Positions 32,786 through 41,690 are shown, counted from the first letter of the stretch. The stretch: 64,000 bases of DNA from Streptomyces sp. P3 (GCF_003032475.1 NZ_CP028369.1:5642001-5706000), one strand, 5' to 3'. Translations and numbers: made by a program. The notes: generated by a model not told the origin, from the letters alone.

Positions 32786-33700
32786 ATGTCTGCCGAGTCG
32801 CCTCGCGTCTCACGCCTCGAACCGTATCTGAACCGGGCCGAACCCGCCCCGACCTTGCTGAAAATGCTGGTCGGTGTACAGCTGTCGGGCATCCGGGAGG
32901 ACGCCGGCCTCTCCCAGGAACAGGCCGCCCGCTCCCTCGGGTTCAGCCCGGCGAAGCTGTCGCGCATCGAGGCCGGCAAGGGGCGCAGGCCGCCCGCCGA
33001 GACGGACGTCCGCGCACTACTGTCGTTGTACGAGGCCGACGACCACGAGGCCTCCATGCTGTTGAGGCTGCTGCGGCAGGCGGGGGAGCCGGGGTGGTGG
33101 CAGCGCTACGACAAGCGGTTGATGCCCGAGTGGTTCGACCGGTTGGTGGGGCTGCAGGAGGCCGCCACGGCGATCCGCACCTTCGAGATCCAGTACGTGC
33201 CGGGTCTGTTCCAGACGCCCGCCTACGCACGCGCCGTCGTGGAGCGGGGGCTGCCGTCGGCGACGTCCCGGGAGGTGGAACGCCGGGTCGAGCTGCGGAC
33301 CCGCCGCACCGAACTGCTGCGGCGGCCGGACGCCCCGCAGGTGTGGGCGATCCTCGACGAGTCGGTGCTGCTGCGGGTGCTGGGCAGCCGCGAGGTGATG
33401 CGGGAGCAGCTCGCCCACCTGGTGGAGCTGGCCGCTCTGCCCCATGTCACCGTCCAGGTGGTGCCGCTCGACGTCACCCACGCCTCGGCGCCCGCCATAC
33501 CCGTCACCTATCTGCGCTTCGCCGGCGTCGATCTGCCCGATGTCGTCTATCTGGAGCAGATCAGGAGCGCCACCTTCCTCGAGGACCGGGACGAGACGGA
33601 GGAGTACCGGGTCGCCCTGGACCGGCTGGCCGACGAGGCGCTGAACCCGCGTGACTCCGTCGCACTGCTGGAGGCGACCGCACGGGAGCGCTACCCCTGA
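32786..33700 (+). CDS. WhiJ-like HTH regulator with DUF5753
   Basis: A 304-residue regulator. A Cro/CI-type HTH at about residues 28-85 (LSQEQAARSLGFSPAKLSR then IEAGKGRRPP) is followed by a DUF5753 domain (YVPGLFQTPAYARAVVERGL, then VLRVLGSREVMREQL and VVPLDVTHASAPAIPV). GGGGAG lies upstream of ATG 32786. With the DUF397 and ATPase genes next door it forms the WhiJ-type trio, of which Streptomyces has many paralogous copies. Probable role: development or antibiotic timing; the specific target is unknown. Confidence 0.92.
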   Translation: MSAESPRVSRLEPYLNRAEPAPTLLKMLVGVQLSGIREDAGLSQEQAARSLGFSPAKLSRIEAGKGRRPPAETDVRALLSLYEADDHEASMLLRLLRQAGEPGWWQRYDKRLMPEWFDRLVGLQEAATAIRTFEIQYVPGLFQTPAYARAVVERGLPSATSREVERRVELRTRRTELLRRPDAPQVWAILDESVLLRVLGSREVMREQLAHLVELAALPHVTVQVVPLDVTHASAPAIPVTYLRFAGVDLPDVVYLEQIRSATFLEDRDETEEYRVALDRLADEALNPRDSVALLEATARERYP

Positions 33701-33741
33701 CCCGCGGCGGTCCGCCCGGCGGCCGTCGCGTCCCCGGCGTG

Positions 33742-34560
33742 TCAGCCCAGTCGGCCGACTCCGCCGAACTCGATCCACTCCTGGGTGAGCTGGCGGGGCG
33801 CCACGTCGGTGTCCGGTCGCCAGGCCGAGACCTCGACCAGTCCGGGGTGGAGGATCTCCATGCCTTCGAACAGTGCGGCCACGTCCTTCTCCTGGCGCAC
33901 CCGGCCCCAGTGGCCCTGGGTGGCCTTGTCCATGAAGTCGGTGACGAAGGCCCTTACCTCGGCGTCCTCGCTGACCAGCTGGCACATCACCAGGCAGCTG
34001 CCGGGCGCGAGGCGTTCGCGGACCCCGCGCACCACCGCCTGCGGCCCGTCGCTCTCGCTGTCGGGGATGCAGTGGAAGACCGAGTTGTACAGCACGGCGA
34101 CCGGCTGTGAGAAGTCGATCAGCCGCCGGGTGTCCTCGTGGTCGAGGACGGCCTGCGTGTCGCGCAGGTCGGCGTGGATGACGGTGGTCCGCTCGTCCTG
34201 CTCCAGCAGGGCCCGCCCGTGCACGAGGACCATGGGGTCGTTGTCGACGTAGACGACATGCGTACGCGGGTCGACGCGCTGGGCTACCTGGTGCACGTTG
34301 TCCTGCGTGGGCAGGCCGGAGCCGTGGTCGAGGAACTGCCGGATCCCGTGCTCCTGCGCCAGGGTCCGCACGACGCGCTGCAGGAAACGCCGGTTGTTCA
34401 GCGCGAGGACGCGCGTGCTCGGGACGACCTTGTCGAGTTCCTCGCAGGCGGCGCGGTCGGCCGCGTAGTTGTCCTTGCCGCCCAGGTAGTGGTCGTACAT
34501 GCGTGCGGCAGTCGGGATCGTCTCGTCGATCTTCGTGGACAACTGCCTGCCTGGCTGCAT
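33742..34560 (-). CDS. SAM-dependent methyltransferase (SAV2177/DUF574 family)
   Basis: A 272-residue member of the actinobacterial methyltransferase family with the N-terminal signature ARMYDHYLGGKDNYAADR. The AdoMet-binding region includes FLDHGSGLPTQDNVHQVA and VVYVDNDPMVLVHGRALL, then DLRDT. GGGGGAAGAG precedes ATG 34560. Members are very abundant in Streptomyces and their substrates are mostly unknown. It is convergent with the WhiJ-like gene; no further functional clue in the context. Confidence 0.88.
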   Translation of the reverse strand: MQPGRQLSTKIDETIPTAARMYDHYLGGKDNYAADRAACEELDKVVPSTRVLALNNRRFLQRVVRTLAQEHGIRQFLDHGSGLPTQDNVHQVAQRVDPRTHVVYVDNDPMVLVHGRALLEQDERTTVIHADLRDTQAVLDHEDTRRLIDFSQPVAVLYNSVFHCIPDSESDGPQAVVRGVRERLAPGSCLVMCQLVSEDAEVRAFVTDFMDKATQGHWGRVRQEKDVAALFEGMEILHPGLVEVSAWRPDTDVAPRQLTQEWIEFGGVGRLG

Positions 34561-34700
34561 CTCTTCCCCCGGGATCCCCGCTGTGCCACGGCCTGACGCG
34601 GCGGGCAACACATCCTAGGGAGAAGCCGGTTGGCGGCACCACCCCCTTGATGAACGGTTGTCCTGAAGGGGGCCGTCCGCTCTCGACGGGTTCAGCTGTC

Positions 34701-34744
34701 CTGGACTTATGGTCCAAGGTCTGGACTCGTGGTCTAATCGAGAC
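34701..34744 (+). promoter_or_regulatory. Tandem repeat operator/promoter of the YheO-type regulator
   Basis: Two direct 20-bp units, CTGGACTTATGGTCCAAGGT (34701-34720) and CTGGACTCGTGGTCTAATCG (34721-34740), abut the start codon. They contain inverted arms GTCCA/TGGAC (34712-34726) and GTCT/AGAC (34732-34744). TAATCG may double as a -10 box. This looks like an autoregulatory site. Confidence 0.5.
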
Positions 34745-35476
34745 ATGGAACCTCAGGGCCCGCAGACGCAGCGGGCACAGGAGCAGGAACGGGAGCGGGA
34801 CGTGATCCTGCGCGCCCTCGTCCCCGTCGTCGACGGCATCGCGGCCACCTTCGGCCCGGTGTGCGAGGTGGTGCTGCACGACTACCGGCGGCCGGAGAGG
34901 TCCGTCGTCGCCGTCGCCGGAGCGGTGACCGGACGGACGGTCGGCGGCGCGATGAGCGAGATCGGCATGCGGGTCCTCGCCCGCGGGGACGCCGCCGACG
35001 ACGAGCTGAACTACGTCACCCGCACCGGCGCCGGAAAGCTGGTGAAGTCGTCCACGATGGTGCTGCGCGACTCCACGGACGCGGTCTTCGGAGCCCTCTG
35101 CGTCAACGTGGACGTCACCGAGGTGGACCGGGCGCGCACGGTGCTGGCCGCTCTCGCGGGGACGGCGACCGGGCCGTCCGACCCGCCGGCGACCACGTTC
35201 GGCGACGACATCGACTCCGTCGTGGACGCCCTCCTCGACGCCCATCTGCTGCGTCAGGACCAGACCTGGGCCGGCCTCGACCGGCCGCGGCGGCTGGCCC
35301 TCTTCCGCAGCCTGGACGAGCGCGGTGTGTTCGCCGTGCGTCGCGCGATCGAACAGACCGCCGCCCGCCTCGGCATCTCGCGCGCCTCCGCCTACACCTA
35401 CCTCTCGCAGGCCAGAGCCACCCCGGCGACCGGGGCGGACGACGCCGACGACACCTCTGAAGGAGCACGTTCGTGA
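34745..35476 (+). CDS. YheO/DauR-type transcriptional regulator
   Basis: A 243-residue regulator with an N-terminal PAS-like YheO domain (VVDGIAATFGPVCEVVLHDY, NYVTRTGAGKLVKSSTMVL) and a C-terminal HTH (AVRRAIEQTAARLGISRASA then YTYLSQAR). ATG 34745 is chosen; an in-frame ATG at 34709 lies inside the tandem operator repeats. It overlaps the next gene (GTGA), so it should control the ammonia-lyase. DauR in Pseudomonas, same family, controls D-arginine catabolism, so an amino-acid signal is plausible. Confidence 0.85.
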   Translation: MEPQGPQTQRAQEQERERDVILRALVPVVDGIAATFGPVCEVVLHDYRRPERSVVAVAGAVTGRTVGGAMSEIGMRVLARGDAADDELNYVTRTGAGKLVKSSTMVLRDSTDAVFGALCVNVDVTEVDRARTVLAALAGTATGPSDPPATTFGDDIDSVVDALLDAHLLRQDQTWAGLDRPRRLALFRSLDERGVFAVRRAIEQTAARLGISRASAYTYLSQARATPATGADDADDTSEGARS

Positions 35477-36456
35477 CGACCACGCCCCTGCCGATCACCC
35501 TCGACGACGTCCGCGACGCGGCCGCCCGGCTCAAGGGCGTCGCGCACCGCACCCCCGTGCTGCGCTCCCGGACCCTCGACCGGATCGTGGGCGCCGAGGT
35601 CCTGCTGAAGTGCGAGAACTTCCAGCGCGTCGGCGCCTTCAAGTTCCGCGGCGCCTACAACGCGGCCTCCCGGCTCACCCCCGAACAGCTCGCCCGGGGC
35701 ATCGTCGCGTACTCCTCCGGCAACCACGCCCAGGCCGTCGCCCTGGCCGCCCGGGAACTGGGCACGACCGCGGTGATCGTCATGCCGGAGGACGCGCCGC
35801 GCTCCAAGCGGGCGGCGGCAGAGGGCTACGGGGCCGAGATCGTCACCTACGACCGTTACACCGGCGACCGCGTCGCGATCGCCGAGGCGCTGGCCGCCGA
35901 CCGGGGCCTGGCGTTGATCCCGCCCTACGAGCACCCGCACGTGATGGCGGGCCAGGGTACCGCCGCCCTCGAACTCCTGGAGGAGGCAGGTGAGTTGGAC
36001 GCCCTGCTGGTGCCGGTCGGGGGCGGCGGGCTGATCGCAGGCAGCGCGACCGCGGTCAAGGGGCTGCGGCCCGGCATCCGAGTGGTCGGCGTCGAGCCCG
36101 AGGCCGGCGACGACACCAAGCAGTCCCTCGAGGCGGGCCGCCGGGTCGAGATCCCGGTGCCGCGCACCATCGCCGACGGGCAGGCCGTGCACACGCCGGG
36201 GGAGCTGACCTTCTCGGTGAACCGGCGGCTCGTCGACTCGATCGCGCTGGTCACGGACGACGAGATCCGTGCCGCCATGCGGTTCGCCTTCGAACGCCTG
36301 AAGATCGTCGTGGAGCCCAGCGGCGCCACACCGATCGCCGCGCTCCTCGCCGGACGGCTCGGCGACCTCCCCCGGCGCGTCGGCGTGATCGTCTCCGGCG
36401 GCAACGTCGACGCCGGCCGCTTCGCCGAGCTCTTCGGCGAAGCGGCCTGCGTCTGA
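35473..36456 (+). CDS. PLP-dependent threonine/3-hydroxyaspartate ammonia-lyase
   Basis: A 327-residue fold-type II PLP enzyme. The Schiff-base Lys lies in VGAFKFRGAYNA. SSGNHAQAVA forms the substrate carboxylate loop, and VPVGGGGLIAG binds the cofactor phosphate. It ends without the regulatory ACT domain of biosynthetic threonine deaminases. This resembles serine racemase and threo-3-hydroxyaspartate ammonia-lyases, so a degradative role is likely. GTG 35473 overlaps the upstream regulator's stop. Threonine, serine or 3-hydroxyaspartate are all possible substrates. Confidence 0.88.
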   Translation: MTTTPLPITLDDVRDAAARLKGVAHRTPVLRSRTLDRIVGAEVLLKCENFQRVGAFKFRGAYNAASRLTPEQLARGIVAYSSGNHAQAVALAARELGTTAVIVMPEDAPRSKRAAAEGYGAEIVTYDRYTGDRVAIAEALAADRGLALIPPYEHPHVMAGQGTAALELLEEAGELDALLVPVGGGGLIAGSATAVKGLRPGIRVVGVEPEAGDDTKQSLEAGRRVEIPVPRTIADGQAVHTPGELTFSVNRRLVDSIALVTDDEIRAAMRFAFERLKIVVEPSGATPIAALLAGRLGDLPRRVGVIVSGGNVDAGRFAELFGEAACV

Positions 36457-36596
36457 GGCGGCCGTCCCGTATGGCGGCCCCCTGTGGACAGGCGGACCAT
36501 GGAGTTGTAGGGGCGCGGCTCCCACCGGTGGCGTCCAGTTCCGCCGGGGAGACCGCTCCAGGCCGTGCTCAAGCGCGGCCGGAAGGGAGGAGCGTC

Positions 36597-36962
36597 ATGA
36601 TGGAAGTGAAGACGCTCGACAAGCCGGACGAGCGTCGCGATTTCCCCCGCGGCCACATCGAGGCCGTCCACATGACCGGGCTCGACTTCGCCAAGGCGAC
36701 CTTCGAACCGGGCTGGCGCTGGACCGAGTCGCTGGCGGGGGTCGTGGGCACGGACACCTGCATGATCCACCACAACGGCTATGTGGTCTCCGGGCGCATG
36801 CACATCGCCATGGACGAGGGCGGCGAGAGCGAACTCGGCCCCGGCGACGTGTTCGTGGTCCCGCCCGGCCACGACGCCTGGGTCGTGGGCGACGAACAGT
36901 GCGTCGTGTACGACTTCGCCGGAGCGATGGCGACGGATTACGCGAAGGCCAAGGAGGCCTGA
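36597..36962 (+). CDS. Cupin-domain protein
   Basis: A 121-residue single-domain cupin. The barrel shows FEPGWRWTESLAGVVGTDTC, HHNGYVVSGRMHIAMDEGG and GDVFVVPPGHDAWVVGDEQC. The first His of the usual HxH motif is not obvious, so metal binding is uncertain. GGGAGG precedes ATG 36597. It stands alone between the ammonia-lyase and the VWA gene; the stretch 36457-36596 shows no gene. Function unknown. Confidence 0.8.
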   Translation: MMEVKTLDKPDERRDFPRGHIEAVHMTGLDFAKATFEPGWRWTESLAGVVGTDTCMIHHNGYVVSGRMHIAMDEGGESELGPGDVFVVPPGHDAWVVGDEQCVVYDFAGAMATDYAKAKEA

Positions 36963-36998
36963 GCGCCGCCCGGTCCGACCCGGTCCACCCCGCCCGGT

Positions 36999-38351
36999 CT
37001 AGACGGGAAGCAGCCGGCCGATGAGCGCGCCGAGTTGGAGGGCGTTGCGGCATTCGTGCATCGCGACCACCTCGGCGTACTCGGGTGCGGCCGAGTCGCC
37101 CGTGCCCCACAGGGACCGGGGCTCCGGGTTCAGCCAGTACAGACGGCGGGCCTGCCCGGCGATCCGGCCCAGCGCGGCCAGGTTCGGATCGGCCATGTTC
37201 GTCCGGGCGTCGCCGAGCACGAAGACCGTGGAACGGGGACCGACCGCGGCGCCGTACCGCTCCGCGAACTCGCCCAGGGCCATGCCGTAGTCGCTGCTGC
37301 CGTGATAGCCCGTCAGCCGCGCCTCGTCCCGGATGCGGGCGCCGAGGCCTCCGGGATCGGCCGCGCCGTGTTCGAGCAGACCGGTCACCTCGTCGATCCG
37401 GTTGACGAAGGCGAACACCCGCACCCTGCCGAACTGGTCGTGCAGCGCCTGCACCAGCAGCATCGTGAAGTCGGAGAACCCGGACACCGAGCCCGACACG
37501 TCGCACAGCAGCACCAGTTCGGGGCGGACCGGACGCCTGCGGCGCAGCACGGGCCGCAACGGCACGCCGCCCGTGGAGAGCGAGGCGCGCAGCGTGCGCC
37601 GCAGATCGATGGAACCCCGGGCGGCCCGGCGGCGGCGCGCCGCCATCCGGGTGGCCAGCTTGCGCGCCAACGGCTGTACCGTGCGCCGTAGTTCGGCCAG
37701 CCGGTCCTGGCCCGCGTACAGGAAGTCGACCCGGTCGGCGGTCGGGGCCACCGCCCGGCGGGCGATCTCGTCCCGCCCGCGCCGCTCCGCCACCCGGCGG
37801 CGCGCCTCCCCGGCCACCAGAGCGCGGAACGCCTCGATGCGCCGCCGGATCTCGTCCTCCAGCAGCCGGTCGGCGAAGCCGGAACCGCCGTCCCGCGCAC
37901 GCATGTCGTCCCGCACCCGTGCCAGCAGCGTCTGCGGGCGCAGCCGTTCGAGCGTCTGGTGCGACGACCAGCCGTCCGCACCCGGCGAACTGCCGTACCC
38001 GCCCAGCCCGTCGACCGCCTCGATCGCCAGCCGGCCCAGCATCGCTTCGTCGCCCTCGGCGAGTGCGGCGGCCAGCCGCTCGCGCAGGTCGTCCCGGTCG
38101 CCCGGCTCACCCCCGGGCGCGCCCACACCGCGCGGGAAGTACAGGTCGAAGACCGTGTCGAACACCCGGCGCTGGTCCGCCGAGTGCAGCAGTGTCGCGG
38201 CCAGCCCTTCGCGCAGCAGCGCCCGGTCGGCGAATCCGAGCGCCGTGGCGGCCTCGGCGGCGTCCACGGTCTCGCCCGTGCCGACGCGGACGCCGTGGGC
38301 GCGCAGCGCGGCGACGAAGCCGGCCAGCCGGTCGGCGACCGGGGCGCTCAC
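36999..38351 (-). CDS. VWA-domain protein (CoxE-like)
   Basis: A 450-residue protein with a helical N-terminal region and a C-terminal von Willebrand A domain. The metal-site motif is visible in LVLLCDVSGSVSGFS, with later FVNRIDEVT and VFVLGDARTNMADPN. It is of the CoxE/YehP type that works with MoxR ATPases in assembling or activating enzymes. GTG 38351 overlaps the stop of the ATPase gene (GTGA), confirming the pair. No metalloenzyme structural genes lie nearby, so the client is unknown. Confidence 0.9.
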   Translation of the reverse strand: MSAPVADRLAGFVAALRAHGVRVGTGETVDAAEAATALGFADRALLREGLAATLLHSADQRRVFDTVFDLYFPRGVGAPGGEPGDRDDLRERLAAALAEGDEAMLGRLAIEAVDGLGGYGSSPGADGWSSHQTLERLRPQTLLARVRDDMRARDGGSGFADRLLEDEIRRRIEAFRALVAGEARRRVAERRGRDEIARRAVAPTADRVDFLYAGQDRLAELRRTVQPLARKLATRMAARRRRAARGSIDLRRTLRASLSTGGVPLRPVLRRRRPVRPELVLLCDVSGSVSGFSDFTMLLVQALHDQFGRVRVFAFVNRIDEVTGLLEHGAADPGGLGARIRDEARLTGYHGSSDYGMALGEFAERYGAAVGPRSTVFVLGDARTNMADPNLAALGRIAGQARRLYWLNPEPRSLWGTGDSAAPEYAEVVAMHECRNALQLGALIGRLLPV

Positions 38352-39205
38352 ACGGCGTCCAGGTCGAGCTTCGCACCGGCCTTGAGGAGATCGTCCTGGT
38401 GCTTGAGGATCACGCCCAGACTGTCCCGGACGACGTTCTCGTCCAGGGTGTCGGCGCCGAGCGCGAGGAGGGTGCGCGCCCAGTCGATCGTCTCCGCCAC
38501 GGACGGCGCCTTGCGCAGGTCCATCGCGCGCAGCGCGCCCACCACCCGGACCACGGACTCGGCCAGCGCCGCGTCGATGCCGGGCACCTTCAGCCGGACG
38601 ATCCGCCGCTCCAGCTCCTCCTCCGGGAACCCGATGTGCAGGAAGAGGCACCGGCGGCGCAGCGCCTCCGACAGCTCGCGGCTGGCGTTGGAGGTGAGGA
38701 CCACGAAGGGGCGGCGGGTCGCGGTGATCGTGCCCAGTTCGGGAACGGTGACCTGGAAGTCGCTGAGCACCTCGAGAAGCAGTCCCTCCACCTCGACGTC
38801 GGCCTTGTCGGTCTCGTCGATCAGCAGGACGGTCGGCTCGTCGCCGCGGATGGCGGTCAGCAGCGGGCGGGGGAGCAGGAACTCCTCGCTGAAGATGTCG
38901 GTGCGGGCCTCGTCCCAGGTCTCGTCCCGCCCGGCGGTGATGCGCAGCAGCTGCTTGGCGTGGTTCCACTCGTACAGCGCGCGGGACTCGTCGACGCCCT
39001 CGTAGCACTGCAGCCGTACCAGCCGGGCGCCCGCCACCTGTGCCACGGCCTTGGCCAGTTCGGTCTTGCCGACCCCGGCCGGCCCCTCCACCAGCAGTGG
39101 CTTGCCGAGCCGGTCGGCGAGGAAGACGGTCGTGGCGACGGCGGGGGAGGCCAGGTAACCGCTCTCGGCGAGCCGGGCGCGGACATCGTCGACGGACGTG
39201 AACAA
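38348..39205 (-). CDS. MoxR-type AAA+ ATPase
   Basis: A 285-residue AAA+ chaperone-like ATPase. Walker A: LLVEGPAGVGKTELAKA. Walker B: TVLLIDETDKAD. Sensor 1: FVVLTSNASRELSEALRRRC. TTG 39205 is used because GGAGG lies 7 bases upstream and residues after it (FTSVDDVRARL) match the family N-terminus; the frame stays open upstream without sense. It probably remodels a partner together with the VWA protein encoded by the overlapping gene. Confidence 0.9.
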   Translation of the reverse strand: MFTSVDDVRARLAESGYLASPAVATTVFLADRLGKPLLVEGPAGVGKTELAKAVAQVAGARLVRLQCYEGVDESRALYEWNHAKQLLRITAGRDETWDEARTDIFSEEFLLPRPLLTAIRGDEPTVLLIDETDKADVEVEGLLLEVLSDFQVTVPELGTITATRRPFVVLTSNASRELSEALRRRCLFLHIGFPEEELERRIVRLKVPGIDAALAESVVRVVGALRAMDLRKAPSVAETIDWARTLLALGADTLDENVVRDSLGVILKHQDDLLKAGAKLDLDAV

Positions 39206-39257
39206 CGGGGGCCTCCGGCGGTCGGCGTGGACTGGGAGCGAGATCCGCCAACTATCT

Positions 39258-39265
39258 AAGCGCTT
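39258..39265 (-). promoter_or_regulatory. Short palindrome upstream of moxR
   Basis: AAGCGCTT within ATCTAAGCGCTTGTTC, about 55 bp before the moxR-type gene. This 8-bp perfect core is like sites of some actinobacterial TetR regulators. The rest of the 39206-39415 gap is pyrimidine-rich and shows nothing else. Confidence 0.3.
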
Positions 39266-39415
39266 GTTCACCCATTTTGTCATCAGCCTTCGGCCGCCCT
39301 CCCCTCTCGCCCTCTCGCCCTCCCGCAGCGCCCCTCCACCCTCGCCCTTGCGGCAGGGGCGCGGCCCACCTCGCCGCCGAGGGCGTTGTCGGTGGCGGGC
39401 GGTACGTTGCGGGGC

Positions 39416-39994
39416 ATGGGTGTGTACCTGGTGAGTGTGGACGCGCGGGACTGGTTCGGGCAGGAGGAGGGCGGCCACGGCGAAACGGCCTCGGCGCTGA
39501 ACGAGGAGTTGCGGCGGCGCGGACTGCCGCCGTACCTGCCGGCGGAATCCGCCACGCGGGCGCGGCACTGGTTCGAGGAGAAGGCGAGCCCGTCCATGGC
39601 CGGGTTCGCCGCGCTGTGCCGGGCGCACCTCACCCCGGCCGAGCAGGAGACGCTCCTCGGCTGGACCGTCCTGGTGCCGGTCTCCCTCGACCGGGCCGTG
39701 GAGCTGCCGATCGGCAGCGCCTACGTCGACGAGACACTCGTCGCCGGAGCGCCGCAGGTCCTCGCCCTCGCCGAGCGGCTGGCCCAGCCTCTCGGCCTGC
39801 CCCTGGACGCGATACCGGAGACCGGCGGCAATCTGGAGATGACGCACTGGTTCCTCGAGGGCGAGGCGAGTGCGGCAGCCGCGGCGCGGCCGGGTCCGTG
39901 GGCCGACGACCCGGAGGCGGCGTTCTACGTGGCATTGTACCTGCGCGCCGCCCGGTACGCCCTGCGGCACGGCTGCCCGATGACCTGGTCCTGA
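39416..39994 (+). CDS. Conserved hypothetical protein
   Basis: A 192-residue soluble protein starting GVYLVSVDARDWFGQEEGG. It contains RAVELPIGSAYVDETLVAGA and ETGGNLEMTHWFLEGEA. Codon use is clearly coding, but I do not recognise a family. ATG 39416 is preferred; TACGTT lies seven bases upstream with no ribosome site, so the message may be leaderless. Divergent from the MoxR/VWA pair. Confidence 0.65.
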   Translation: MGVYLVSVDARDWFGQEEGGHGETASALNEELRRRGLPPYLPAESATRARHWFEEKASPSMAGFAALCRAHLTPAEQETLLGWTVLVPVSLDRAVELPIGSAYVDETLVAGAPQVLALAERLAQPLGLPLDAIPETGGNLEMTHWFLEGEASAAAAARPGPWADDPEAAFYVALYLRAARYALRHGCPMTWS

Positions 39995-40103
39995 CCCACG
40001 GCCGTGGGCGTACCGGGCGGCGCGCACGACGCAGGACCGCGCCGCGCTCGTCACGAGGCGCCGGAGCCCGTGTGATCCGCCCGGTCCTGGGAACCCGGCC
40101 GAC

Positions 40104-41657
40104 ATGGACGATCATGCGCACCTCGACCATGCGCACCTCCAGGGGTCGTACTGGCTGGACACCGCGCCCCCCGGTGACCCGCTGCCCCCGCCCGAAGGGC
40201 CGCTCACCGTGGACGTCGCGGTCATCGGCGCGGGCATCGCCGGACTGAGCACCGCCTGGGAGCTGGCCCGTCGGGGACGCTCCGTCGCCGTGCTGGAGGC
40301 CGACCGGATCGCGGCCGGGGTCACCGGGCACACGACGGCCAAGGTCAGCGCCCTGCACACCCTCGTCTACGACCGGCTGCGCCGCACCCGGGGCCCGGAG
40401 GCGGCCGCCCTGTACGCCCGCTCGCAGGCGGAGGCAGTCCGGCACGTCGCCGAGACCGCGGACGCGCTCGGCGTCGACTGCGACTGGGAGGAGACCGCGG
40501 CCTACACCTACGCCGAGGACGCCTCCCGCACCGACGCGCTGAAGGCGGAGGCGGAGGCCGCGCGGGAGGCCGGCCTCCCCGCCTCGTACGTGACCGACAC
40601 GGACCTGCCGTTCCCCGTCGCCGGCGCGGTCCGGGTCACCGGGCAGGCGCAGTTCCACCCCCGCAAGTACCTCCTCGCCCTCGCCGACGACATCCGGCGG
40701 CTCGGCGGCGCGATCCACGAGCAGACCCGGGTCACCGGCCTCACCGAGGGCGACCCCTGCACGCTCACCACCCGGTCGCCGGCGTCCGGGACCGAGGTGG
40801 GCGCCCGGTCCGTCGTCGTCGCCACCCACTACCCGGTCTTCGACCGGGCGCTGCTCTTCAGCCGGCTCTCCCCGCGCCGCGAACTGGTGGTGGCCGCGCC
40901 GCTCGACGCCATCGGCGCCCCGCTCGGCATGTACATCACCCAGGAGCAGAACACCCGCTCGGTGCGCACGGCGCCGATGGACGACGGCAGACGGCTGCTC
41001 ATCGTGACGGGCGAGCACTTCACCCCCGGCTCCGGCGGCGACGTCGAAGAACGCTTCGCCCGCCTGTGCGCCTGGGCGGCGGACCGCTTCGGCGACCTCA
41101 CCTTCACCCACCGCTGGGCCACCCAGGACAACGACTCCACCGACTCGGTCCCGCTGGTCGGACCACTGCACCCCGGCAGCCGCCACGCCTACGTGGCGAC
41201 CGGCTTCGGCGGCTGGGGGATGAGCGGCGGCGTCATGGCCGGACGGCTGCTGGCCGAGCAGATCACCGGCGGGACGAGCCCCTGGGACGACCTGTACGAC
41301 CCCCGCCGCCTCGCCTCCGTGGTCCGCGAGGGCGCCACCTTCCTCAGACAGCAGGCCGACGTGGCCCGGCACTTCGTCGGCGACCGGCTGCCCTCGCTCG
41401 CCGGGCCGTCGGTCGAGACCCTCGCGCCGGGCGACGGCGCGGTGGTCCGCGTCGGCGGCGAGCGCTGCGCCGTCCACCGGGACGAGGACGGACAGCTCCA
41501 CGCCCTGTCCGCGCGCTGCACCCATCTGGGCTGCCTCGTGGCCTTCAACCGCGCCGAAGGGGCCTGGGAGTGCCCCTGCCACGGCTCGCGGTTCGACGTT
41601 CGGGGCGCGGTCGTGCAGGGCCCCGCGGTCGACCCGCTGGAGCCCCGCGACCTCTGA
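40104..41657 (+). CDS. FAD-dependent oxidoreductase with C-terminal Rieske domain
   Basis: A 517-residue fusion. The N-terminal DAO-type flavoprotein has VAVIGAGIAGLSTAWELARR and a VAVLEADRIAAGVTGHTTAK block. The last ~75 residues form a Rieske [2Fe-2S] domain with the ligand pairs CTHLGC and CPCHGSRF. The flavin may pass electrons from an amine or similar donor to the cluster. This domain order is known in gram-positive bacteria, but the substrate is undefined. ATG 40104 is followed by a His-rich leader (HAHLDHAHL). It is convergent with lutC, 33 bp away. Confidence 0.88.
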   Translation: MDDHAHLDHAHLQGSYWLDTAPPGDPLPPPEGPLTVDVAVIGAGIAGLSTAWELARRGRSVAVLEADRIAAGVTGHTTAKVSALHTLVYDRLRRTRGPEAAALYARSQAEAVRHVAETADALGVDCDWEETAAYTYAEDASRTDALKAEAEAAREAGLPASYVTDTDLPFPVAGAVRVTGQAQFHPRKYLLALADDIRRLGGAIHEQTRVTGLTEGDPCTLTTRSPASGTEVGARSVVVATHYPVFDRALLFSRLSPRRELVVAAPLDAIGAPLGMYITQEQNTRSVRTAPMDDGRRLLIVTGEHFTPGSGGDVEERFARLCAWAADRFGDLTFTHRWATQDNDSTDSVPLVGPLHPGSRHAYVATGFGGWGMSGGVMAGRLLAEQITGGTSPWDDLYDPRRLASVVREGATFLRQQADVARHFVGDRLPSLAGPSVETLAPGDGAVVRVGGERCAVHRDEDGQLHALSARCTHLGCLVAFNRAEGAWECPCHGSRFDVRGAVVQGPAVDPLEPRDL

Positions 41658-41690
41658 ACGACGCCGGCCCGCCCGCCTGCCCGGCCCGCC

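Noticed and set aside
39277-39415. Pyrimidine-rich tract with repeated CTCGCCCTC as a functional repeat
   Set aside because: Units are imperfect and few; looks like ordinary low complexity in an intergenic gap.
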